A stretch of 8,302 nucleotides of DNA, taken from an uncultured Ruminococcus sp. (lineage in GTDB: Bacteria; Bacillota; Clostridia; Oscillospirales; Ruminococcaceae). The DNA lies in contig UQEM01000113.1 in assembly GCA_900540005.1 (NCBI GenBank), positions 1 to 8,302 on the forward strand, written 5' to 3'. Below, piece after piece: positions 1-5,926 of this stretch. The notes under the pieces are model-generated. The model worked only from the letters and a program-made list of their open reading frames with translations. It ran no database searches and was not told the DNA's origin. The position numbers were made by a program, and so were the translations under genes. How positions within the stretch are numbered: position 1 is the stretch's first letter; each line of letters starts with the position of its first letter.

Positions 1-21
1 GAAATTTTGCCGAAAAGATGC

Positions 22-74
22 GTTGTTAGGCTTAGTGTCAACACGACCTAATAACACTGCGGATTCTGCTCCGC
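22..74 (+). other. two adjacent stem-loops in the leader of the YbjN-family gene
   Basis: Positions 22-30 can pair with 47-55 (nine pairs, one of them G-U), with a small inner GTG/CAC stem in the loop. A second hairpin pairs 59-63 (GCGGA) with 70-74 (TCCGC). Neither is followed by a T tract, so they do not look like a terminator of an upstream gene. They end seven bases before the Shine-Dalgarno site, so they probably lie in the 5' untranslated region of the first gene. No known riboswitch class is recognised. The region is cut by the window edge and its promoter is not visible. Confidence 0.3.
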
Positions 75-93
75 GAAAACAGGAGGGCTAACA

Positions 94-549
94 ATGAACA
101 AGACAATCAACCAGATAGGCAATATGCTCGACAGACGCCGTATTCCGTATCAGTTAAGACAGGACAACGAAAATGTACTCAGATTCCAGCTCAGACTTCC
201 GCAGAGCGGCGCTGACGTTATCTTCATGATAAGCTTTACTGAGGCACAGAGCAACTTTAATCTGTCCGTGAGCCGCATTGCGCGCTTCAACGCTCCGACA
301 ATGGACGCTTACAGACTCATCAACCGCTTTAATGCCGACCCCAAGTCGTACAACTGCAAGATGTTCCTCGATCCGGAGGGTTATGTGATAGTTACCTGCA
401 ACGCTGTTATCGAGAGCGGTGCTGTCGTAAAGCAGGTCGAGGAATACATCGGGATCGCACTCGATACCATTGACGAATATTACCCCCAGCTTGTTGAAGT
501 GATCGAAAAAGGCAATGCCGAGTGGGAAAAAGAACACTCAGAAAACTGA
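94..549 (+). CDS. YbjN domain-containing protein
   Basis: A 151-residue soluble protein with no signal peptide or membrane segment. It looks like the YbjN family, which has a type III secretion chaperone-like alpha/beta fold. An N-terminal helix (residues 1-17) is followed by beta strands around 28-64, a helix around 70-80 that reads LINRFNAD, a strand pair around 87-104 (KMFLDPEGYVIV) and a long C-terminal helix around 107-139. The family is usually described as a putative regulator or chaperone-like protein, and its molecular role in Firmicutes is not established. The start is supported by a strong AGGAGG at 81-86, seven bases before the ATG. The acidic, lysine-rich tail is typical of a cytosolic protein. 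It is a single-gene unit closed by the terminator at 622-672. The family assignment rests on sequence pattern alone. Confidence 0.72.
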   Translation: MNKTINQIGNMLDRRRIPYQLRQDNENVLRFQLRLPQSGADVIFMISFTEAQSNFNLSVSRIARFNAPTMDAYRLINRFNADPKSYNCKMFLDPEGYVIVTCNAVIESGAVVKQVEEYIGIALDTIDEYYPQLVEVIEKGNAEWEKEHSEN

Positions 550-621
550 TCTCAGCATACAAAAACCTGTCAGACAGCCGAAGATACCGCACATTTCTTG
601 CGATGACAGATAATAAAACAG

Positions 622-672
622 ATATCCCGAAAGAGGTTCAGCTTTGAACGCTTTCGGGATATTATTTTCCTT
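622..672 (+). terminator. Rho-independent terminator after the YbjN-family gene
   Basis: A perfect 12-bp stem pairs 622-633 with 651-662. Inside it, 636-640 (GTTCA) pairs with 645-649 (TGAAC) around a four-base loop. The stem runs into a T-rich stretch (TATTATTTTCCTTTT). It lies about 70 bases after the stop codon of the YbjN-family gene. Confidence 0.88.
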
Positions 673-791
673 TTCTGCCGATAGCGCAGCTCTCAGACGG
701 ATAAAGGAACTCACGATAAACTTACAGTATAATTATTTTGTGCAGTCCTACAAACTTTATTGCTGCATCAGACAAATTAGAGTAAAATCTA

Positions 792-819
792 TTGAATTTA
801 CGCGAATATATGATACAAT
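792..819 (+). promoter_or_regulatory. sigma-A type promoter for the CAP-dockerin gene
   Basis: A -35 element TTGAAT (792-797), a 16-base spacer and a -10 element TACAAT (814-819), with a TGn extended -10 at 811-813. Transcription would start near 826, giving a short leader before the ATG at 849. The preceding 120 bases (673-791) are AT-rich and hold no other gene that can be supported. Confidence 0.62.
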
Positions 820-848
820 TAGTACATAGACTTGTTGGGGGTGTTTGT

Positions 849-1631
849 ATGACTGCTGTGAAAAAATTTGCCGATAAACTGACTTCGGTTCTTCTCTCTT
901 TGCTCATTTCAGGTATGTGCCTGAACATTCTCCCAACGGCTGATGCAAACTCCGCCGAACAGCGCGACTTCAACGAAATGGCGGACGAGGTCTGCATTCT
1001 CGTGAACGAAGCAAGAGCCGAGGCAGGACTCGAACCCCTTTACATGGTTCCATATCTCTGCGGCGCTGCCAATGTGCGTGCCCGCGAATGCATAACGCTC
1101 CTCAGCCACACACGTCCCGGCGGCGAAAACTTCAATACCGTTATTGACGGCGGTCTCGTTCCTTTTTCCCGTGCAGGCGAAAATATCGCGGCTGGTTCGG
1201 ACAATGTTGAGGACGCTTTTGAGCAATGGCGCAACTCCGAATCGCACTGGAACGCTATCCTCAACCCCAAATACACCCACATCGGTATCGGCATATGCTA
1301 CGAACCGAACAGCGACTTCGAGTGGTACTGGACTCAGCTTTTTGTGGCTGTCGATCAGCCCCTCGATAATCAATATATCCCCGAATATACCGCCGTCCCA
1401 AAGGACAGCCTGTCCGAATACGCAGGCGACCTCAATGCTGACGGCGTTATCAACAGCTTTGACCTCGTTATTATTGAAAAGCACCTCATGGGAGCTTCTA
1501 CTCTTGATTCGTCTCAGCTACAGTGTGCGGACATTTATCAGGACGGCATTGTTGACGAAAATGACGTGCGTGTGCTGACAGAGTACATTCTCGGAAAGAT
1601 CACCGAGTTTCCCGTTGAACCGACTCCATAA
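849..1631 (+). CDS. secreted CAP-domain protein with C-terminal type I dockerin
   Basis: A 260-residue exported protein. Residues 1-33 form a Sec signal peptide: KK near the start, a hydrophobic core around 12-27, and probable cleavage after ADA (31-33). Residues 43-167 are a CAP/SCP domain of the YkwD type, with the family's cavity residues visible: SH at 86-87, the AGENIA segment with Glu111, and W-x(4)-SHWNAIL with His133. Residues 193-251 are a type I dockerin with two calcium loops: D194, N196, D198, N202, D205 and D228, D232, D236, D239. Dockerins bind cohesins on scaffoldin proteins, so the protein is probably displayed on a cellulosome-like complex or the cell surface. What the CAP domain does here is unknown; bacterial CAP proteins are often linked to the cell wall or to spore coats. 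A TTG at 792 would extend the frame by 19 codons, but it lies in the -35 element. The ATG at 849 with GGGGG upstream (837-841) and a clean signal peptide is preferred. Confidence 0.88.
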   Translation: MTAVKKFADKLTSVLLSLLISGMCLNILPTADANSAEQRDFNEMADEVCILVNEARAEAGLEPLYMVPYLCGAANVRARECITLLSHTRPGGENFNTVIDGGLVPFSRAGENIAAGSDNVEDAFEQWRNSESHWNAILNPKYTHIGIGICYEPNSDFEWYWTQLFVAVDQPLDNQYIPEYTAVPKDSLSEYAGDLNADGVINSFDLVIIEKHLMGASTLDSSQLQCADIYQDGIVDENDVRVLTEYILGKITEFPVEPTP

Positions 1632-1702
1632 CCCTCAAGGACAAAACCGCATAAAGCCGTCAATTGTGCTTTGTGTGCCGATGTCTGAAGTGTGTTCATA
1701 CC

Positions 1703-1734
1703 AAAAAGGCTCTCCTCCGCGGAGAGTCTTTTTT
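1703..1734 (+). terminator. Rho-independent terminator after the CAP-dockerin gene
   Basis: Positions 1708-1715 pair with 1721-1728 (eight pairs, one of them G-U) around a five-base loop. The stem is flanked by AAAAA on the left and TTTTTT (1729-1734) on the right. It lies about 75 bases after the stop codon and just before the promoter of the next gene. Confidence 0.88.
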
Positions 1735-1751
1735 GCGCGGACAATTTTTTG

Positions 1752-1780
1752 TTGACAAATATATACGGAAATGCTATAAT
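1752..1780 (+). promoter_or_regulatory. consensus sigma-A promoter for the HTH-cupin-synthetase gene
   Basis: A perfect TTGACA (1752-1757), a 17-base spacer and a perfect TATAAT (1775-1780), with an additional TGC extended -10 at 1772-1774. By consensus rules this would be a very strong promoter unless repressed. Transcription would start near 1787, leaving a leader of about 80 bases before the ATG at 1869. Confidence 0.88.
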
Positions 1781-1803
1781 TAGTGATATGTAAGCGCAGA
1801 CTG

Positions 1804-1820
1804 TATACACCGTTTGTATA
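1804..1820 (+). promoter_or_regulatory. palindrome in the leader, possible operator or hairpin
   Basis: TATACA (1804-1809) and TGTATA (1815-1820) form a perfect six-base inverted repeat around CCGTT. It lies about 17 bases after the predicted transcription start, a place where a bound repressor could block transcription. The downstream gene carries its own DNA-binding domain, so autoregulation is possible, but no evidence links the site to that protein. It could also simply be a weak RNA hairpin. Confidence 0.3.
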
Positions 1821-1868
1821 AATTTTAAATATATTGGTCTGTATTCCACAGGAAGGAGAAGGCTTGCT

Positions 1869-4175
1869 ATGAGTAGTTCAATTAATCCCGAGTTTAAGAT
1901 GAGAGAGGTCGCTGAGCGAATTAAGGCTGTACGCGAGTCGGTAGGCCTCACTCCTGCTGAAATGGCTGAGAAAACCGACATCTCCGCCTACGAATACCTC
2001 GCTTATGAGGGCGGCGCTAAGGATTTCAGCTTCAGTTTCATCTACAAGTTTGCTAATGTGTGCGGCATTGAGATCGCCGACCTTATGGAGGGTGAAAGCC
2101 CGCACATCTACAGTTTTGATATCACAAGAAAGGGCGAGGGTCTCCCGATCGCACGCCGCAAGGGTCTTAGCTATCAGCGTCTCGCGCCTAAGTTCAGAAA
2201 TAAGCTCGCCGAGCCGTTCCTCGTTACTATCCCCTACATTGACGAGGAGTTCCGCGTTCCGCACCCGCATTCTCACGAGGGTCAGGAAATGGATATCGTT
2301 ATCAGCGGTCAGCTCAAGGTTCAGGTGGGCGATAATGTAGAGATACTCAACGAGGGAGATTCTATTTACTACGACAGCAGCGAACCCCATGACGAATGGG
2401 CTGTCGGCGGCAAGGAGTGTAAATTCTACGCCATTGTTTGCGGTCTCAATCAGCCGCAGCACGCTATCCAGAACCTCGAACCGGTCATTCTCCCCGGCGT
2501 TACCAACTTCGACCTTGCAAGAGTCAAGGATCCTATCGCGGACAAGTTCATTGAGATCCAGACCGACTCCGAAGGCTCGCTGACAGGTATCAGCTTCAAG
2601 AACGATGATACTTTCAACTTCGGTTTCGATATCGTTGACGGACTCGCTGCAAAGTGCCCCGACAAAACGGCTCTTATCTACGTTTCAAACGAAATGGAGG
2701 AGAGACGCTTCACTTTTGCAGAAATGAAGAAATACTCCAACATGACCGCAAATTACTTCAAGTCCAAGGGAATCAAAAAGGGCGATAAGGTAATGCTCGT
2801 CCTCAAGAGACACTATCAGTTCTGGTTCTCTATCCTTGCTCTCCATAAGATCGGCGCGATCGTTATCCCTGCTACCAATCAGCTCGTTCAGCACGACTTC
2901 ACTTACCGTTTCAAGGCGGCTGACATTAAGGCTATCGTATGCACAGGTGACGGTGATGTTGCTCATCAGGTTGACCTCGCTATCGAGGAGTGCGGCATGG
3001 ACATCATAAAAATGATGGCTCACGGTCAGCGCGAAGGCTGGGCTTCATTCGATGACGAAATGGCAGAGTTCAGCGATGTTTTCGAGCGTCCCACAGACCC
3101 CGAACTCCTTTCATGCGGCAGCGACCCGAACCTCATGTTCTTTACATCAGGTACTACCGGCTACCCGAAAATCGCTATGCACAGCCATAAATACGCTCTC
3201 GGTCACTTCATTACCGCGCGCTACTGGCACAACGTTGACCCGAACGGCATTCACTTCACAATTTCCGACACCGGTTGGGGCAAGGCTCTTTGGGGTAAGC
3301 TCTACGGTCAATGGCTCAGCGAGACCTGCGTATTCGTTTACGACTTCGACCGCTTTGATGCAAACAAGATACTTCCCATGTTCAAGAAGTACAACATCAC
3401 TACATTCTGCGCACCGCCTACAATGTACCGTTTCTTCATCAAGGAGGATCTCAGCAAATTCGACCTCACTTCCATTAAGTACGCAACCGTTGCAGGCGAG
3501 GCTCTCAACCCAGAGGTATACAATCAGTTCCTCAAGGCTACGGGCGTTAAGCTCATGGAGGGCTTTGGTCAGACCGAGACCACTCTCGCTATCGGCAACT
3601 TTGTCGGCATGACAGCACGCCCCGGTTCAATGGGCAAGCCGAGCGTTCTCTACGATATCGACATTGTTGATCCGGACGGCAAGCCCGTTAAGACCGGCGA
3701 AACAGGCGAGATAGTTATCCGCACAAGCGAAAATGTTCCTGTTGGACTCTTCCTTGGCTACTACAATGACGAGGTAAAGACCAAGGAGGCTTGGCACGAC
3801 GGATTCTACCACACAGGCGACACGGCTTGGAAGGACGAGGACGGCTATTTCTGGTACGTTGGACGTGTTGACGATGTTATCAAGTCATCAGGCTACCGTA
3901 TCGGACCTTTCGAGATCGAAAGCGTTATCATGGAACTTCCGTATGTTCTCGAATGCGGCGTAAGTGCTGCTCCCGACCCTGTAAGAGGTCAGGTCGTTAA
4001 GGCGTCTATCGTTCTCACAAAGGGAACTGTCGGCACTGACGAGCTGAAAAAGGAGATACAGGACTATGTAAAGAAGCACACCGCTCCTTACAAGTACCCA
4101 AGAATCGTTGAATTCCGCGATGAACTTCCAAAGACTATCAGCGGCAAGATCAGACGTGTTGAGCTTAAAGGCTAA
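1869..4175 (+). CDS. XRE helix-turn-helix, cupin and acyl-CoA synthetase fusion protein
   Basis: A 768-residue cytosolic protein with three joined modules. Residues 13-75 are an XRE/Cro-CI helix-turn-helix. Residues 112-192 are a cupin with an intact metal site: H134-x-H136-x(3)-E140-x(6)-G147 and H174. Residues 245-768 are a full ANL-superfamily adenylating enzyme closest in pattern to medium-chain acyl-CoA synthetases: P-loop TSGTTGYPK at 426-434, the GWGKALWGKLYGQW segment at 469-482, EGFGQTETT at 564-572, YHTGD at 647-651, GRVDDVIKSSGYRIGPFEIE at 665-684, and the catalytic lysine K760 in PKTISGKIR. Known members form an acyl-AMP from ATP and a carboxylic acid, then transfer the acyl group to CoA; the substrate here cannot be read from sequence. 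HTH-cupin proteins are normally stand-alone regulators, so this fusion suggests a DNA-binding or ligand-sensing enzyme. AGGAAGGAGAAGG (1850-1862) supports the start. The open frame is continuous and all key motifs are present. It is transcribed alone. Confidence 0.93.
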   Translation: MSSSINPEFKMREVAERIKAVRESVGLTPAEMAEKTDISAYEYLAYEGGAKDFSFSFIYKFANVCGIEIADLMEGESPHIYSFDITRKGEGLPIARRKGLSYQRLAPKFRNKLAEPFLVTIPYIDEEFRVPHPHSHEGQEMDIVISGQLKVQVGDNVEILNEGDSIYYDSSEPHDEWAVGGKECKFYAIVCGLNQPQHAIQNLEPVILPGVTNFDLARVKDPIADKFIEIQTDSEGSLTGISFKNDDTFNFGFDIVDGLAAKCPDKTALIYVSNEMEERRFTFAEMKKYSNMTANYFKSKGIKKGDKVMLVLKRHYQFWFSILALHKIGAIVIPATNQLVQHDFTYRFKAADIKAIVCTGDGDVAHQVDLAIEECGMDIIKMMAHGQREGWASFDDEMAEFSDVFERPTDPELLSCGSDPNLMFFTSGTTGYPKIAMHSHKYALGHFITARYWHNVDPNGIHFTISDTGWGKALWGKLYGQWLSETCVFVYDFDRFDANKILPMFKKYNITTFCAPPTMYRFFIKEDLSKFDLTSIKYATVAGEALNPEVYNQFLKATGVKLMEGFGQTETTLAIGNFVGMTARPGSMGKPSVLYDIDIVDPDGKPVKTGETGEIVIRTSENVPVGLFLGYYNDEVKTKEAWHDGFYHTGDTAWKDEDGYFWYVGRVDDVIKSSGYRIGPFEIESVIMELPYVLECGVSAAPDPVRGQVVKASIVLTKGTVGTDELKKEIQDYVKKHTAPYKYPRIVEFRDELPKTISGKIRRVELKG

Positions 4176-4182
4176 TATAAAG

Positions 4183-4211
4183 AAAAAGGACGCTTTAAAA
4201 GCGTCCTTTTT
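4183..4211. terminator. bidirectional terminator between convergent units
   Basis: AAAAAGGACGC (4183-4193) pairs perfectly with GCGTCCTTTTT (4201-4211) around a seven-base loop. The T run serves the plus-strand synthetase gene, whose stop is eight bases upstream. Read on the minus strand the hairpin is likewise followed by TTTTTCTTT, so it could also end transcripts from the minus-strand XRE operon that read through the repeat element. Confidence 0.87.
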
Positions 4212-4220
4212 GCTATGAAT

Positions 4221-4299
4221 GGGATTCTAAAGGGTTGTTAACCCTTTAGCGGATTCCAAAGGCAGAGCCTTTGGTGGGGTGTGGGGCAAAGCCCCGCAA
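4221..4299 (+). repeat. dispersed multi-hairpin repeat, copy 1
   Basis: A roughly 79-bp non-coding element of three consecutive hairpins: 4227-4236 with 4240-4249 (ten pairs), 4256-4263 with 4267-4274 (eight pairs), and 4281-4287 with 4291-4297 (seven pairs, one G-U). The first two arms share a direct repeat, GGATTC(T/C)AAAGG, at 4222-4233 and 4251-4262. Positions 4268-4299 are an exact 32-bp reverse complement of 8271-8302, so at least part of the element exists in two copies in this window. It contains no reading frame. Its form is that of a REP-like or MITE-like element; mobility and function are unknown. Confidence 0.82.
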
Positions 4300-4310
4300 T
4301 TTGACAAGCT

Positions 4311-4337
4311 GAAAGATCGCTTTTAAAGCGTACTTTC
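4311..4337 (-). other. stem-loop directly after the XRE regulator stop codon
   Basis: Positions 4311-4323 and 4325-4337 are inverted repeats matching at 11 of 13 positions, the two mismatches being adjacent. On the minus strand the hairpin begins immediately after the stop codon of the 71-residue regulator. No T tract follows, so it is not a convincing terminator; it may protect the 3' end of the transcript or simply be part of a degraded terminator. Confidence 0.35.
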
Positions 4338-4553
4338 TCACACCTGCGCGTCCTCGATATATTCAAGTATATCGCCCGGTTGGCAATTCAGAGCCTTACA
4401 TATTGCGTTGAGTGTGGAAAACCGTATCGCGCTCACCTTGCCCGTTTTAAGTTTCGACAAATTGACGTTGCTGACACCAACCAGTTCGCTAAGCTCATTG
4501 AGACTCATTTTTCTGTCCGCCATTACGCGGTCAAGCCTTAAAATTATCGCCAT
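4338..4553 (-). CDS. small XRE/Cro-CI family transcriptional regulator
   Basis: A 71-residue protein that is almost entirely one helix-turn-helix domain. Residues 17-30 (SLNELSELVGVSNV) form the first helix-turn and residues 31-47 the recognition helix region, followed by LNAICKALNCQPGDILEYIED, the usual end of this family. It resembles YozG-type regulators, which are often encoded next to DUF2975 membrane proteins, as here. The ATG (4551-4553) lies 11 bases after the stop codon of the membrane protein gene, and its ribosome site (GAGGTGAG, complement of 4559-4566) overlaps that stop codon, so the two genes are probably co-transcribed and translationally coupled. The likely target is the AACGATA-rich region upstream of the operon, which is an inference. 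Confidence 0.9.
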   Translation of the reverse strand: MAIILRLDRVMADRKMSLNELSELVGVSNVNLSKLKTGKVSAIRFSTLNAICKALNCQPGDILEYIEDAQV

Positions 4554-4564
4554 ACGCGCTCACC

Positions 4565-5227
4565 TCAAAGAGTCTCGTCCGACTCCTGCTGGAGTTCCGC
4601 GCCGTACTTGAAAATTTTCACGAGCAGGAAAATCACAAACGCAAGCAGCAAGATCGCTACTCCTGCCGTGCTTCCTACGCAAAGTCTGAACACCGCCCAC
4701 GGAATGAGCGAGATCCCGAACGCTCTCATCGCCTTTATTACGCTTTCCTCAAAGGGTGAGCGACACTTTGAAAGAACTTTGGCGAGTTTTCTGACGAATA
4801 CGGACGCTATCAGAAACAGTGCGACAACTATTGCACCTGTGAAACAAGTTGTTGCAAAGAAAACTTTGATTTCTCGTCCGGTAACTCCATCAGCCTCAGC
4901 CGAGATCTGATAGTTGTTCTCATCATCGGAAATATCCTCGGATCTGGTGGTTATCTTAGCCTTTATACCGAACATATCCAGCTTGAAGGTCGAGTTATCA
5001 ATGTTGTCGATCTCAATAACTCTCGAAACCAATTGGCTCGTTTTAAGCGTAATATCGGCATTTCCGCTTCCGCTGACCCGAATGGAATCATTAGGTAACT
5101 GCAATATTACTATGCCCGCAATTATACTGGAAATGATACCGACGATCATCACGACCTGTATTACTATTGTTACAATATTTCCGACCTTGCCGATAGTGTT
5201 GATACTTTTGATATTCTTGTTCTCCAT
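4565..5227 (-). CDS. DUF2975-type multi-pass membrane protein
   Basis: A 220-residue integral membrane protein. Four hydrophobic segments are visible: about 18-43, 122-145, 168-184 and 187-204. A loop of roughly 75 residues, polar and rich in serine and aspartate, lies between the first two. CRSPFEESVIKAMRAFG (155-171) and the C-terminal IFKYGAELQQESDETL match the conserved features of DUF2975 proteins. The function of the family is unknown; its members commonly pair with a small XRE regulator, as in this operon. The large loop between segments 1 and 2 could be a sensing or binding domain, which is a guess. The start is supported by AAAGGAG (complement of 5234-5240) upstream of the ATG. It is the first gene of a two-gene operon read from the promoter at 5271-5299. 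Confidence 0.82.
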   Translation of the reverse strand: MENKNIKSINTIGKVGNIVTIVIQVVMIVGIISSIIAGIVILQLPNDSIRVSGSGNADITLKTSQLVSRVIEIDNIDNSTFKLDMFGIKAKITTRSEDISDDENNYQISAEADGVTGREIKVFFATTCFTGAIVVALFLIASVFVRKLAKVLSKCRSPFEESVIKAMRAFGISLIPWAVFRLCVGSTAGVAILLLAFVIFLLVKIFKYGAELQQESDETL

Positions 5228-5270
5228 GACTTTCTCCTTTCACGTTGGGAAAATTCCTTTCGTTGAATAG

Positions 5271-5299
5271 AGTATATCATGAATATTAGCGTTTGTCAA
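5271..5299 (-). promoter_or_regulatory. sigma-A promoter for the DUF2975-XRE operon
   Basis: On the minus strand there is a perfect TTGACA (complement of 5294-5299), a 17-base spacer and TATACT (complement of 5271-5276), preceded by a TGA extended -10. Transcription would start near 5264, about 37 bases before the ATG. The tandem AACGATA repeats end only ten bases upstream of the -35 element. Confidence 0.85.
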
Positions 5300-5308
5300 C
5301 TAAAATTT

Positions 5309-5322
5309 AACGATAAACGATA
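5309..5322. promoter_or_regulatory. tandem AACGATA repeat, candidate operator
   Basis: Two head-to-tail copies of AACGATA occupy 5309-5315 and 5316-5322. They lie ten bases upstream of the -35 element of the minus-strand DUF2975-XRE promoter. Together with the inverted pair at 5378-5410 they give four copies of the 7-mer in about 100 bases. A binding site for the operon's own XRE regulator is the simplest reading, unproven. Confidence 0.5.
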
Positions 5323-5377
5323 AATATTATATATTTGCACAAGAACAAGCCATGTTCCCTGTTCTGCACTTGTTGAT

Positions 5378-5410
5378 TTTAACGATAAAAATTTAATGTT
5401 TATCGTTAAA
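5378..5410. promoter_or_regulatory. 12-bp inverted repeat with AACGATA core, candidate operator
   Basis: TTTAACGATAAA (5378-5389) and TTTATCGTTAAA (5399-5410) are a perfect 12-bp inverted repeat with a nine-base spacer. The core is the same AACGATA as in the tandem repeats at 5309-5322. It begins just after the stop codon of the M50 protease gene on the minus strand, so it could instead be a weak AT-only hairpin in that gene's 3' end; the lack of G-C pairs and T tract argues against a terminator. Between this repeat and the tandem copies, 5323-5377 holds a poor imperfect stem-loop (AGAACA/TGTTCT) and no gene. Confidence 0.5.
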
Positions 5411-5413
5411 TTG

Positions 5414-5926
5414 TTACGCCCACAAACAGAATACCGCTGCGCCTGCAAACACTATAATTATCCTGACCGCAAGGAACACTCCACGCCACTCGCGCTCGTG
5501 AACTGTTCCTGTGATGAAAATATCGACAAGCGCACCGCCGTCAAGCTGTCGGAACGGCAGCAGGTTGTAAAGTCCTGCCGCGAGGTTCAGCATGGCAAAA
5601 TCTCCGACAGCGCCGTGAATACTCAGGGCGGCAGCAAGAAACAGGTTCACCGCAGGGCCGCTCAGCAGCATGAGCACGTTTTCGCAGTTCGTGACGACAC
5701 TTGCTCGATCGGTCAGCATTCTTATCCCGCCGCCCGAAAAAACAACGCTCTTTATCCGAACTCCCACCGAGCAAGCCGCGAGAATATGCCCCATTTCGTG
5801 TAGAGCACACGCCGCGTAAAACTGCATGAGCAGACTTTCACTGCTGAAAAGAAAAATTATCGCGTTGAAAAGCAGAAACGAAAAGCCGATACTGACCCTT
5901 GTTCGCCCGATGTCAAAGCTTATCAA
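5414..5926 (-). CDS. M50-family site-2 metalloprotease, SpoIVFB-like
   Basis: A 170-residue membrane protein with the hallmarks of site-2 proteases, which cut substrates within the membrane. The zinc-binding HEMGH is at residues 43-47 in a hydrophobic helix. GPAVN at 90-94 and NLLPFRQLDGG at 121-131, with the third zinc ligand Asp129, complete the family pattern. At 170 residues it is shorter than SpoIVFB and lacks a C-terminal regulatory (CBS) domain, so it is a minimal catalytic core. The start is the only weak point: the frame opens after an in-frame stop at 5936-5938 and the best start is a TTG (5924-5926) with no good ribosome site. It overlaps the end of the upstream gene by 14 bases, which suggests translational coupling. 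The substrate is unknown; by analogy with SpoIVFB it could process a sporulation factor, but no such factor is encoded here. Confidence 0.85.
   Translation of the reverse strand: MISFDIGRTRVSIGFSFLLFNAIIFLFSSESLLMQFYAACALHEMGHILAACSVGVRIKSVVFSGGGIRMLTDRASVVTNCENVLMLLSGPAVNLFLAAALSIHGAVGDFAMLNLAAGLYNLLPFRQLDGGALVDIFITGTVHEREWRGVFLAVRIIIVFAGAAVFCLWA

Noticed and set aside
909..1484. A 191-codon open frame on the minus strand opposite the CAP-dockerin gene
   Set aside because: The plus strand here encodes a signal peptide, CAP domain and dockerin with intact motifs. The minus frame shows no recognisable domain and no clear ribosome site, so it is a by-product of coding composition.
3052..3612. 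A 186-codon open frame on the plus strand inside the synthetase gene in another frame
   Set aside because: It is serine-, threonine- and arginine-rich low-information sequence lying across the P-loop and EGFGQTE region of the real gene.
4221..4299. CRISPR repeats or an attachment site
   Set aside because: The repeat units are hairpins without regular spacers, and no integrase or cas gene is present in the window.
4338..5227. Type II toxin-antitoxin pair (membrane toxin with XRE antitoxin)
   Set aside because: The membrane protein is 220 residues with DUF2975 features and follows the common DUF2975-XRE regulator pairing. Nothing in the sequence points to toxicity.
5338..5373. Terminator for the M50 operon on the minus strand
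   Set aside because: The AGAACA/TGTTCT stem is interrupted by a bulge and is not followed by a T tract.
5396..5803. A 135-codon plus-strand frame opposite the M50 protease
   Set aside because: The minus strand carries HEMGH, GPAVN and LDG protease motifs in order. The plus-strand frame has no domain pattern and would start within the inverted repeat.
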